NCBI GenBank assembly: GCA_003554345.1
Contig: PWGE01000023.1
Span: 1-6,876 of the forward strand
From: T1SED10-198M sp003554345 [NCBI: Candidatus Sumerlaeota bacterium]
GTDB lineage: Bacteria > Sumerlaeota > T1SED10-198M
Direction: 5' to 3'
DNA length: 6,876 nt
In this document: piece after piece, positions 1 to 6,089 of the stretch
How the letters are laid out: the number at the start of each line of letters is the position of its first letter
How positions within the stretch are numbered: the first letter of the stretch is position 1
Program-made: the position numbers and the translations under genes
Notes under the pieces: generated by a model
What the model saw: the letters and a program-made list of their open reading frames with translations, nothing else
Databases searched by the model: none
Told to the model about the DNA's origin: nothing

Positions 1-1298
1 ACACCCATCAAAGGACCTACTGTCTCCCGCATAATTTTCACATCTTCCAGCTTAGCACCGCCCGGACCAAAACCGGTAGAAGTTTTGACAAAATCGGCTC
101 CTGCTTTTTTTGCCAGCTCAGAAGCTTTTCTTATCTGTTCTTTGTTCAACAGAGCTGTTTCCAGGATAACCTTCAAAACCTTTCCCTGAGTTGCTTCTCT
201 TACCGCCTGAATATCATCTTCTACCAGCCGGTAATTGCCTGATTTAAGAGCTCCTACATTCAATACCATATCAATTTCATCAGCACCATTAGCAATAGCG
301 TCCCGCGCCTCTATAGCCTTTACTGTTGGTGTGGTAGCTCCCAGAGGAAAGCCCACCACCGTAGTCACTCCTACCTGAGTACCCCTCAGAAATTGCCTGG
401 CTATCTTCACATTGGAAGGATTGACGCAAACAGTAGCAAAATCGTAGCGCCTGGCTTCATCACATAATTTTTTCACGTCTTCTACGGTAGAATCAGGATG
501 GAGCAGGGTATGGTCTATCAATCCTGCCAGGTCAGAAGAAACTTTCCCGTCCGTCTGCTTGGAAGCTATCCTATCTGCTCCGGCATCAACGATATTTCTC
601 ACCGCCTTTTCCCTGTGAACCACACAAAGGCCGCATTCCACGCAACACTCAACATCACCATTGCAGGGGGCTGAAGAAGGCGGGGCAGATGGTCCCACAT
701 CCTGAACCATGACATTACCTCCCGTACGTTCCAGCGAAAAAAGTCGCTTTCCTTCCCTGGCTAAACTCTTTGCCGATACTACCCGGGCTCCAAGACTCGA
801 TATCGTATTCAAAATTTCATGAACCTTTTTTCTGTAAAAAGAAGTCACCGGTGGCTCAGGCGCACCACAGCATATCACAGCATCCTTTGCCATGAGAATT
901 CTCTTTTCCTGGCGAAACGCCAGAAGAATACAATGCGTGGCAGCATTATCAGCAATCATCCCGGCAATTTTTGCTGCTCCGTTCAAAGTGAGCACCGGTA
1001 CCATCAGTCCATCCACAGCATTCAAAATTTCCCTGTTCCACAATTCATACTCGCTCACAATACGTTTAACACCTGCAGACAGTACTTGTTCTTTTCCGAT
1101 AAGACGTTCAGCAGCAGGTGTCAGGTAAGCAGAAAAAACAGCCCCTTCGCCGGCCAACTGAGACACTGCTTGTAATGATGTTTCCACTTCTCTGTCGCCG
1201 CCCATGAATATAAGCAGTATTTCGGGATTTTTCTTCTGTTTTTCCTGGAGTTTTTGCATGGTTTGACTGGTAATTTTTTGTATAAAACTTTCTTCCAC
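1..1298 (-). CDS. deoC: Flavoprotein-like domain / Cys cluster / deoxyribose-phosphate aldolase (DeoC) fusion, 3' end cut by window edge
   Basis: One uninterrupted frame of 432 codons runs from GTG at 1298 past the left edge. The C-terminal part, from about residue 256, is class I DeoC (2-deoxyribose 5-phosphate to acetaldehyde plus glyceraldehyde 3-phosphate). It shows LIDHTLLHPD (260-269), DEIDMVLNVGA with the conserved Asp at 343, and DFVKTSTGFGPGG with the Schiff-base Lys at 405. The second active-site Lys region lies outside the window. Residues 1-24 form a short amphipathic helix (FIQKITSQTMQKLQ) like a BMC encapsulation peptide. Residues 25-185 look like a Rossmann-type flavoprotein domain, with ILLIFMGGD near 27-35 and VPVLTLNGAAKIAGMIADN at 100-118. 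A Pro/Ser linker (about 203-211) leads to a cysteine cluster (C212, C218, C219, C222, C225). The GTG start has AGGAG 9 nt upstream and is 13 nt after the preceding BMC-P stop. DeoC is certain; the flavoprotein assignment is from pattern memory and less sure. Confidence 0.9.
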   Translation of the reverse strand, partial: MEESFIQKITSQTMQKLQEKQKKNPEILLIFMGGDREVETSLQAVSQLAGEGAVFSAYLTPAAERLIGKEQVLSAGVKRIVSEYELWNREILNAVDGLMVPVLTLNGAAKIAGMIADNAATHCILLAFRQEKRILMAKDAVICCGAPEPPVTSFYRKKVHEILNTISSLGARVVSAKSLAREGKRLFSLERTGGNVMVQDVGPSAPPSSAPCNGDVECCVECGLCVVHREKAVRNIVDAGADRIASKQTDGKVSSDLAGLIDHTLLHPDSTVEDVKKLCDEARRYDFATVCVNPSNVKIARQFLRGTQVGVTTVVGFPLGATTPTVKAIEARDAIANGADEIDMVLNVGALKSGNYRLVEDDIQAVREATQGKVLKVILETALLNKEQIRKASELAKKAGADFVKTSTGFGPGGAKLEDVKIMRETVGPLMG

Positions 1299-1307
1299 GG
1301 CTCACAT

Positions 1308-1312
1308 CTCCT
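1308..1312 (-). promoter_or_regulatory. Ribosome binding site fixing the GTG start of the deoC fusion
   Basis: AGGAG sits 9 nt before GTG at 1298. It shares bases with the TAA stop of the upstream BMC-P gene (TAAGGAG), so the two genes are likely translationally coupled. This supports placing the flavoprotein-like domain and DeoC in one polypeptide that starts here. Confidence 0.7.
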
Positions 1313-1608
1313 TAGTGAAATTTTTTACGGCGATTTTTACGGTATACACTATCTATCACGCCGCTGATTATTGTTCTCGTCGGTCCTTCCCTGTATCCCA
1401 GTATTTTACGACAGGCATTTCCCTCATCAATGATGAGGACAATATCTCCTATTCCGGCTCCAATATGCACATCAAGAGCCATCTGGATATCTCCACACGG
1501 TGCCAGGTTCATCTCATGTACAGGGCGAACCAACATCAACTTCTTCCCTTCCAGGGAGGAATGTTTAGTGGTTGCCCACACATTGCCCACTACTTTTGCT
1601 ATAAACAC
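1312..1608 (-). CDS. BMC-P pentameric shell vertex protein (EutN/CcmL family), copy 1
   Basis: This 98-aa protein has the EutN/CcmL fold signature: MFIAKVVGNVWATTKHSSLEGKKLM at the N-terminus and the pore-region motif DVHIGAGIGDIVLI near 50-63. Family members form pentamers that cap the vertices of the icosahedral shell. Compared with the usual D-x-VGAG-x-GE, this copy has His for Val and Asp for Glu. It ends in a very basic tail (YRKNRRKKFH) that the other two copies lack. The start is GTG: an in-frame TGA lies only 15 nt upstream and a perfect AAGGAGGG is 8 nt away, so no other start fits. It lies 60 nt after copy 2 and 13 nt before the deoC fusion. Family assignment is firm; any special role of the tail is unknown. 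Confidence 0.93.
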   Translation of the reverse strand: MFIAKVVGNVWATTKHSSLEGKKLMLVRPVHEMNLAPCGDIQMALDVHIGAGIGDIVLIIDEGNACRKILGYREGPTRTIISGVIDSVYRKNRRKKFH

Positions 1609-1616
1609 CGCTTTTT

Positions 1617-1624
1617 CCCTCCTT
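1617..1624 (-). promoter_or_regulatory. Strong Shine-Dalgarno for the GTG start of BMC-P copy 1
   Basis: AAGGAGGG lies 8 nt before the GTG at 1608. The in-frame TGA overlaps its first base, which excludes any upstream start. The near-perfect site may compensate for the GTG initiation codon and the 60-nt gap to the preceding gene. Confidence 0.75.
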
Positions 1625-1668
1625 CAGTCTTTCAGAATCTCTTCCTCAATTTCCCAACAACACCCATA

Positions 1669-1974
1669 TTATTCCTTTATCGTTAACCCATCAATAATAC
1701 CAACCACTGCATTATGGCAAATAGGATTATCAGGAAAAGCCTGGCAGGCTTCGCGAGAACTCACATAAAAAACATATTCACCGGCTCCTGCTCCCACAGC
1801 ATCCAGCGCCACTACAGATTGTTGTTCAGGAGGTGTGTTATCCTTTCCATTTTCCTGAAAAATACGGTCAACTTCTTCCCATTTGAGGGGTTTCAGCATA
1901 AGTATTTTCTTTCCTTCAACACTGGAATGTTTTTGCGTGGCAACCACGCGTCCTATTACTCTAGCAGCCTTCAT
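1669..1974 (-). CDS. BMC-P pentameric shell vertex protein (EutN/CcmL family), copy 2
   Basis: This 101-aa EutN/CcmL-family vertex protein begins MKAARVIGRVVATQKHSSVE and carries the canonical core motif VALDAVGAGAGEYVF. Between the N-terminal strand pair and this motif it has a longer loop rich in charged and polar residues (around EVDRIFQENGKDNTPPEQQ) than the other two copies. The fold makes small beta-barrel pentamers that close the shell corners. The ATG at 1974 has GGGAG about 9 nt upstream and follows the rpiB stop by 36 nt. It stands in tandem with copy 1 but the two differ clearly in sequence, so this is an old duplication rather than a recent one. No residues suggest an enzymatic role. 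Confidence 0.93.
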   Translation of the reverse strand: MKAARVIGRVVATQKHSSVEGKKILMLKPLKWEEVDRIFQENGKDNTPPEQQSVVALDAVGAGAGEYVFYVSSREACQAFPDNPICHNAVVGIIDGLTIKE

Positions 1975-2010
1975 GAATTTTTGCTCCCATGCTTTTCTAT
2001 AAGCCTCTTC

Positions 2011-2460
2011 TCATTTGAAATACCGGTTTTCAATTTCCTTCATCTTATCCAGTCTTCGTTGATGACGTCCCCCTCCATAAGGAGTATCGAGCCACTTTTT
2101 GACAATTTCATATGCCACCAGTTCGCCTATCATTTTCCCGCCGAGACATAAAATGTTAGCATCATCATGTTCTGAAGCAAAGGCACCGGTCAATGTATTG
2201 TAGGCGGTAACCGCTCTGATCCCCTTCACTTTATTCGCCGTCAGACAGACGCCGGCACCGGTTCCATCGAGGAGAAGACCCTTTTTATACTCTCCTCCAG
2301 CGACAGCTTCTCCCACAAGAAGGGCATAATCAGGATAATCACAGGATTCTCTGGAATAAGTGCCAAAGTCAATAACATTGTACCCTTCCTTCTGAAGAAA
2401 CTTTTTAATTTTTTCTTTTAAGTCCCATCCACTATGGTCCGATCCTATAACAATATCCAT
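2011..2460 (-). CDS. rpiB: RpiB/LacAB-family sugar-phosphate isomerase, variant active site
   Basis: This 149-aa protein has the RpiB fold signature throughout: MDIVIGSDHSGWDLKEKI, VIDFGTYS, DYPDYA, DGTGAGVCLTANKVKGIRA, SEHDDANILCLGG and GGGRHQRR. RpiB interconverts ribose 5-phosphate and ribulose 5-phosphate; relatives act on allose or galactose phosphates. The ring-opening His (H98, in SEHDDAN) is kept. The catalytic-base Cys of E. coli- and Thermotoga-type RpiB (CGTG) is replaced by Asp65 (DGTG), and a Cys appears seven residues later at 72. Mechanism or substrate may therefore differ. The ATG at 2460 is preferred because it gives the usual family N-terminus; a GTG at 2472 in the same frame overlaps the Shine-Dalgarno. 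The ATG follows the BMC-T stop by one base, indicating translational coupling. In this locus it probably supplies or interconverts the sugar phosphate used with DeoC. Confidence 0.9.
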   Translation of the reverse strand: MDIVIGSDHSGWDLKEKIKKFLQKEGYNVIDFGTYSRESCDYPDYALLVGEAVAGGEYKKGLLLDGTGAGVCLTANKVKGIRAVTAYNTLTGAFASEHDDANILCLGGKMIGELVAYEIVKKWLDTPYGGGRHQRRLDKMKEIENRYFK

Positions 2461-2461
2461 A

Positions 2462-3010
2462 TTACAACACACTCCTTCGTAAGTCCTTATGAGGTTGTGG
2501 TATTACAACCCGGCGGATAATAATACCCTCTTCTTTCAAAGCGTTACAGCCATCATTCACCGCAGTTCGAACCGCTCCTACTTCCCCGGTCAGCGTAACA
2601 AAGGCTTTTCCTCCCAGGGCATTGGCAAGGCGTACTTCAATCAACTGAACATGTGCCCCTTTGACTGCAGCATCAGCTGCTATGATACTGGAAGCAGCAG
2701 AAAAGGTTTCTATTATACCCAGCGCATCCAGCTCTGTCACATTCGACATATCCCGAATGGCAGGTACCAGTTGAGGGTCGATATTCGGTATAAGTAATTT
2801 ATCAATAAGGGCATCTTTTGAGAGAGCTAAACCCTGCTTCATTGATGCTTCCACATCTGCCACGGTTCCGGTAATCAATACAATGAATTTACCGGGACAG
2901 ACAGAATGCGCCTCCACAAGTTCACTTTCAGAGGCTTTCAACAGAGCATCCGTCACTTCAAAACCTTTAGCAATACTGTTTAATTCTATCAAACCTATGG
3001 CACGTTGCAT
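2462..3010 (-). CDS. pduT: BMC-T trimeric shell protein, PduT-like, with Fe-S ligand Cys
   Basis: This 182-aa protein has two tandem BMC domains (about 1-90 and 93-182). Each begins with the family motif, AIGLIELNSIAKGFEVTDAL and ALGIIETFSAASSIIAADA, and the second ends VIPQPHKDLRR. It aligns closely with PduT as I recall it, including SVCPGKF with Cys at residue 38. That is the position known in PduT to bind a [4Fe-4S] cluster at the centre of the trimer. The protein is thus expected to be a flat shell facet with a redox centre at its pore. It starts 2 nt after the stop of pduS, its known electron-transfer partner in Pdu compartments, and is followed one base later by rpiB. Family and cluster-binding residue are clear; actual cluster occupancy is inferred. 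Confidence 0.93.
   Translation of the reverse strand: MQRAIGLIELNSIAKGFEVTDALLKASESELVEAHSVCPGKFIVLITGTVADVEASMKQGLALSKDALIDKLLIPNIDPQLVPAIRDMSNVTELDALGIIETFSAASSIIAADAAVKGAHVQLIEVRLANALGGKAFVTLTGEVGAVRTAVNDGCNALKEEGIIIRRVVIPQPHKDLRRSVL
2472..2477 (-). promoter_or_regulatory. Ribosome binding site deciding the rpiB start
   Basis: AAGGAG ends 11 nt before ATG 2460. The alternative in-frame GTG (2472-2470) uses the last G of this site and would add four residues (VCCN) not typical of RpiB, although an AAGGA further upstream could serve it. The site lies within the last codons of the BMC-T gene. Confidence 0.55.
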
Positions 3011-3012
3011 AC

Positions 3013-4341
3013 TTATTGAACCTTTCCGGTAATTTCCACCCTCTCCCGGCTCACATGAGTGACCCTCCCATCAATACTGGCATGAACCATCATGCCCAGG
3101 GCATCTGGCGGAATTTCACCAATAACATCTCCCCTCACAAGAGTATCACCCTTTTTCACCACCGGCAGGGCACTTTTTCCTATTTTAGGGGTAAGGTCAA
3201 TAACCACCTTATCTGTTTCTATCTTTTTTATTTCATATGTCTGACGTTCATAATCATCTACACCAATACGAATAGCCAGGCGTTCGGCATTTACCTTGCG
3301 GAATTCCTTTTCAGAATGAGGTTCCAGAACTTCCCGGCAGTGGGTATTTTTCACTCCATCAACCCGCAATTTCTCGCCAACCTCCTGCAAAAGCCGCCGG
3401 GGAGATAAGTCCAGGGGACAGGCATACATATCGCAAAGGCCGCACTCAGAACAAAGGTAAGCAGGAGTATACTCAAAGGCATTCTCCGGAGCAATAAAAA
3501 GCTGACGCATAACTTTGTGAGGTTCCAGGGCATGTCCCAGGAGGTTGCGAGGACACACAATGGTACAATCAAAGCACTGATCACAGGTGGATTTACCCCG
3601 TCGTTTATGGGCACGTAGAGACATTGTCTGTTTTCCTGTCAGAGGGTGGTCGGGCGGCAATACCAGCAGTCCCCCGCAGGTTTTGTCTATCCGGTAATTC
3701 TTTTCAACCGACTCTCCCATCATGGGACCTCCTGCCAGGATGATAAAATCATCTGAAAGAGGTTTTGCGATATCAACCAGTTCCCCCGCTGATATTCCCA
3801 ATGGGACCTCTGCCAGATAAGGCTCTGCCAGCTCACCCGCTACCGTCACCCAGCGGGTGGTAACAGGGAGACTTTTTTCAACGGCTAATGTTATATTCAA
3901 GAGAGTGTTCACATTAATGACCACGCATCCCACATCAATAGGGAGGCCACTTTCCGGTATAATTCTACCGGTCACATTATAAACCAGCTCAAATTCATCC
4001 CCGGCAGGATAATAATTCTGCAGAAACCACAGCTCAATATCACTGCTTTCTCCCACAGCTTTTTTGAATGTTTCCACTGCCTCAGTATATTTTTCTTTCA
4101 CACCGATATAAGCATTTCGTGCGCCGGTCACATATTTCACATAGCGCAATCCCCGGACTATTTCAGCAGCGCAGTTCTGCATAAGATGCCTTTCAGTGGA
4201 AAGTACGGGTTCACATTCAGCCCCGTTAGCAATAACCGTATCCACCTGACAGTCCATCTTTTTATAGGCAGGGAACCCCCCTCCACCGGCACCTACAATG
4301 CCCGCTTCTTTAACCTGTTTAATAATTGTATCTCTTTGCAT
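3013..4341 (-). CDS. pduS: PduS-like / RnfC-type flavin and Fe-S electron-transfer protein
   Basis: This 442-aa protein (from ATG 4341) belongs to the PduS/RnfC family. In order it has a glycine-rich nucleotide/flavin-binding loop GAGGGGFPAYKK (17-28), an NGAECEP segment of the complex-I 51-kDa type (39-45), and two ferredoxin-like cluster motifs. These are CDQCFDCTIVCP (C253, C256, C259, C263) and CSECGLCDMYACP (C297, C300, C303, C308). A barrel-sandwich/SLBB-like C-terminus follows (KGDTLVRGDVIGEIPPD onward). PduS is known to carry flavin and two [4Fe-4S] clusters and to work with PduT. Here it likely oxidises NADH made by the aldehyde dehydrogenase and passes electrons to the shell. A GTG at 4347 abuts the upstream TAG, but the AGGTGA site suits ATG 4341 better. 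No transmembrane segment is evident, so it is not membrane-anchored as in the Rnf complex. Confidence 0.93.
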   Translation of the reverse strand: MQRDTIIKQVKEAGIVGAGGGGFPAYKKMDCQVDTVIANGAECEPVLSTERHLMQNCAAEIVRGLRYVKYVTGARNAYIGVKEKYTEAVETFKKAVGESSDIELWFLQNYYPAGDEFELVYNVTGRIIPESGLPIDVGCVVINVNTLLNITLAVEKSLPVTTRWVTVAGELAEPYLAEVPLGISAGELVDIAKPLSDDFIILAGGPMMGESVEKNYRIDKTCGGLLVLPPDHPLTGKQTMSLRAHKRRGKSTCDQCFDCTIVCPRNLLGHALEPHKVMRQLFIAPENAFEYTPAYLCSECGLCDMYACPLDLSPRRLLQEVGEKLRVDGVKNTHCREVLEPHSEKEFRKVNAERLAIRIGVDDYERQTYEIKKIETDKVVIDLTPKIGKSALPVVKKGDTLVRGDVIGEIPPDALGMMVHASIDGRVTHVSRERVEITGKVQ

Positions 4342-4343
4342 TT

Positions 4344-4349
4344 TCACCT
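4344..4349 (-). promoter_or_regulatory. Ribosome binding site deciding the pduS start
   Basis: AGGTGA, the 3' half of the full AGGAGGTGA consensus, overlaps the TAG stop of the aldehyde dehydrogenase gene and precedes ATG 4341 by 2 nt. The alternative GTG at 4347 lies inside this site and has no Shine-Dalgarno of its own. The overlap indicates translational coupling. Confidence 0.55.
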
Positions 4350-5778
4350 ATACAATTCGAAAATAATCTACAAGAACACAGCGCAGGGGACGGGTAAAAT
4401 TCTTTGCACTTACCAGACCATCACCGGTAGGTGTGGCAATGGAAAGGGTGGCATAGCCTTCTCCCATTCCCAACCCCATATAGGAAGGACCATTTTTTAC
4501 AAAGATAGAACACGCTATTTTTTTCGCCATTTCGGTTAGACTCTGCACATTCAATGAATGCATGATAGCCGTATGTCCATTCCCACCTTCCATTTCCACT
4601 GCCAGATCAATTGTCTCACTGATACCTCCCGTTATAGTAAAAGGAAGAACAGGCATTAATTGTTCTGTCCAGAGAAAATCATTCTCTTTACCCACAACAC
4701 CCCATAAAATTCTCACTTCCTCACCCACATCAATACCGAGGGCAGCGGCTATTTGACGAGCTCCCTTACCAATAAAGTCCTTATTAACCACTGGATGAGC
4801 TCCCCCTTTTCCACTTTTCTCAATAGCCATCGAAGAGAGTTTTTCCATCCGGGCTTCGGATAATTCATACGCCCGGGGATCAGCACGAAGACATGGCAAA
4901 ATACTCTGCTCACATCCTTCTGCCAGCAGCACTTCTTTTTCAGCAGTACATAACACATTATTATCAAAAGAGGCACCTTTAATAATAGAATCAACTGTTT
5001 TTCGTGGTTCTACCGTATTATCAACCACCACCGGCGGATTACCCGGACCCGCAGCAATTATTTTTTTGGGGGTTTTCATGGCTTTTTCAACAACAGCAGG
5101 ACCTCCTGTTACCAGCAAAAGCCGGATATCAGGATGGGAAAAGAGAATTTCAGCCCCTTCCAGGGTGGGTTCCTTCATTGCCGTTATGATCCCCGACGGA
5201 GCCCCTGCAGACTCAGCAGCCTGACTGAGGAGCCTCATCGTTTTGAGAGAAACCTCTTTTGCACCAGGATGAGGGGCAAAAACCACGGTATTGCCACCTG
5301 CCAGTATACTGATGGCATTATTTATTATGGTAGAAGAAGGGTTTGTGGAAGGTGTCACAGCACCTATGACCCCAAAGGGGGCTCTTTCCACAAGAGTTAA
5401 ACCGCGATCCCCGGTATACGTTCGGGGTTTCAGGTCTTCAATCCCGGGAGTTTTATCTGCAGCAAGCTGATTTTTCAGGGTTTTATCTTCCCACCGTCCC
5501 ATACCTGTTTCCTGAGCAGCCTGCTTACCCAGATTTTCCGCCTCTTTTCGGGACACTTCTCTCATCGCTTCAATAATGTGAGCTCTATTTTCCAGGCTTA
5601 AGGCAACAAATTTCTTCTGGGCTTTTCGGGCTGCAGCAATAGCTCCTTCCATAGTGGGGAAAAGAACTTCTTCCCCAGAGCCATCTGGCCTGGGTGAGGC
5701 AGGTATACCCTCTTCTGTCTCCAGACGGGCAACAACCTCGCGTACTATTCTGGCAACTTCTTCCCTTTTAATATCCAT
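4348..5778 (-). CDS. CoA-acylating aldehyde dehydrogenase (PduP/EutE family) with N-terminal encapsulation peptide
   Basis: This 476-aa protein oxidises an aldehyde with NAD+ and CoA to acyl-CoA; with DeoC in the operon, acetaldehyde to acetyl-CoA is the likely reaction. Family marks are ERAPFGVIGAVTPSTNPSST (131-150), LLLVTGGPAVV (220-230), GPGNPPVVVD (244-253) and the catalytic thiol Cys277 in SFDNNVLCTAEKEV. The first 24 residues (MDIKREEVARIVREVVARLE and on) form an amphipathic helix with Ile, Val and Leu on one face. A Pro/Gly/Ser linker follows (IPASPRPDGSGEE). This is the classic layout of a peptide that targets cargo into the BMC lumen. ATG 5778 lies 17 nt after the BMC-P stop with GAAGG close upstream. 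The stop codon touches the pduS start region. PduP and EutE cannot be told apart by eye, so no symbol is given. Confidence 0.95.
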   Translation of the reverse strand: MDIKREEVARIVREVVARLETEEGIPASPRPDGSGEEVLFPTMEGAIAAARKAQKKFVALSLENRAHIIEAMREVSRKEAENLGKQAAQETGMGRWEDKTLKNQLAADKTPGIEDLKPRTYTGDRGLTLVERAPFGVIGAVTPSTNPSSTIINNAISILAGGNTVVFAPHPGAKEVSLKTMRLLSQAAESAGAPSGIITAMKEPTLEGAEILFSHPDIRLLLVTGGPAVVEKAMKTPKKIIAAGPGNPPVVVDNTVEPRKTVDSIIKGASFDNNVLCTAEKEVLLAEGCEQSILPCLRADPRAYELSEARMEKLSSMAIEKSGKGGAHPVVNKDFIGKGARQIAAALGIDVGEEVRILWGVVGKENDFLWTEQLMPVLPFTITGGISETIDLAVEMEGGNGHTAIMHSLNVQSLTEMAKKIACSIFVKNGPSYMGLGMGEGYATLSIATPTGDGLVSAKNFTRPLRCVLVDYFRIV

Positions 5779-5795
5779 GACCTTCGCTTCCCATC

Positions 5796-6089
5796 TTATG
5801 AATTCTTTTCAAAGATTATGGAGCCATTCTTTTCCACATAATCCACAATACCCATAATGGTGCAGTCAACAGGACGGTCCTGGGTAATCTCCGTCATTCG
5901 TGAGGAAGAGCCCGAAACAATAAGTACAAGCTCCCCTTCCCCTGCACCAACGGAATCAATGGCAACTAAAGAGGAACCCTGTGCTTTAAGAGAATCGTCT
6001 ACGGGTTGAACCAGGAGAAGCTTGGTTCCCGAAATTTTTTCGTCTTTCCTGGTACATACCACATTTCCCGTAACCAATGCAAATTTCAT
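5796..6089 (-). CDS. BMC-P pentameric shell vertex protein (EutN/CcmL family), copy 3
   Basis: This 97-aa EutN/CcmL-family protein begins MKFALVTGNVVCTRKDEKISGTKLLL, has the canonical VAIDSVGAGEGELVLI core, and ends with a MGIVDYVE strand. Pentamers of this family close shell vertices. It departs from copies 1 and 2 in the first loop, where their TxKHSSxEGKK becomes TRKDEKISGTK. The ATG at 6089 has GAGGGGG 4 nt upstream. It is the first gene after the 231-nt spacer, and its start overlaps by ATGA with the stop of a possible small ORF. The aldehyde dehydrogenase follows 17 nt later. It may form a separate vertex type or mixed pentamers with the others; the sequence cannot say which. Confidence 0.92.
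   Translation of the reverse strand: MKFALVTGNVVCTRKDEKISGTKLLLVQPVDDSLKAQGSSLVAIDSVGAGEGELVLIVSGSSSRMTEITQDRPVDCTIMGIVDYVEKNGSIIFEKNS

Noticed and set aside
540-700. Frameshift or assembly error joining two genes (flavoprotein and deoC)
   Set aside because: The frame stays open through linker, Cys cluster and DeoC with sensible residues and no internal ribosome binding site or start at the DeoC boundary, so a true fusion is the simpler reading.
819-1175. Plus-strand open frames (819-1175, 892-1128) opposite the flavoprotein-like domain
   Set aside because: They lie antisense to a continuous minus-strand frame with recognisable domains, encode low-complexity sequence rich in Ser, His and Phe, and match no family.
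1108-1305. 65-aa minus-strand frame overlapping the start of the deoC fusion
   Set aside because: It is an out-of-frame shadow. The frame starting at GTG 1298, with AGGAG at the right distance, leads into the flavoprotein-like and DeoC domains.
1315-2151. Long plus-strand open frames opposite the BMC-P and rpiB genes
   Set aside because: They are antisense to genes with clear EutN/CcmL and RpiB motifs and show no protein family features.
3351-3614. 87-aa minus-strand frame inside pduS
   Set aside because: It overlaps the Fe-S motifs of PduS in another frame, and its hydrophobic look comes from reading Cys/Pro-rich codons out of frame.
4749-4994. 81-aa minus-strand frame inside the aldehyde dehydrogenase gene
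   Set aside because: It is an out-of-frame shadow of conserved dehydrogenase sequence, including the region after the catalytic Cys.
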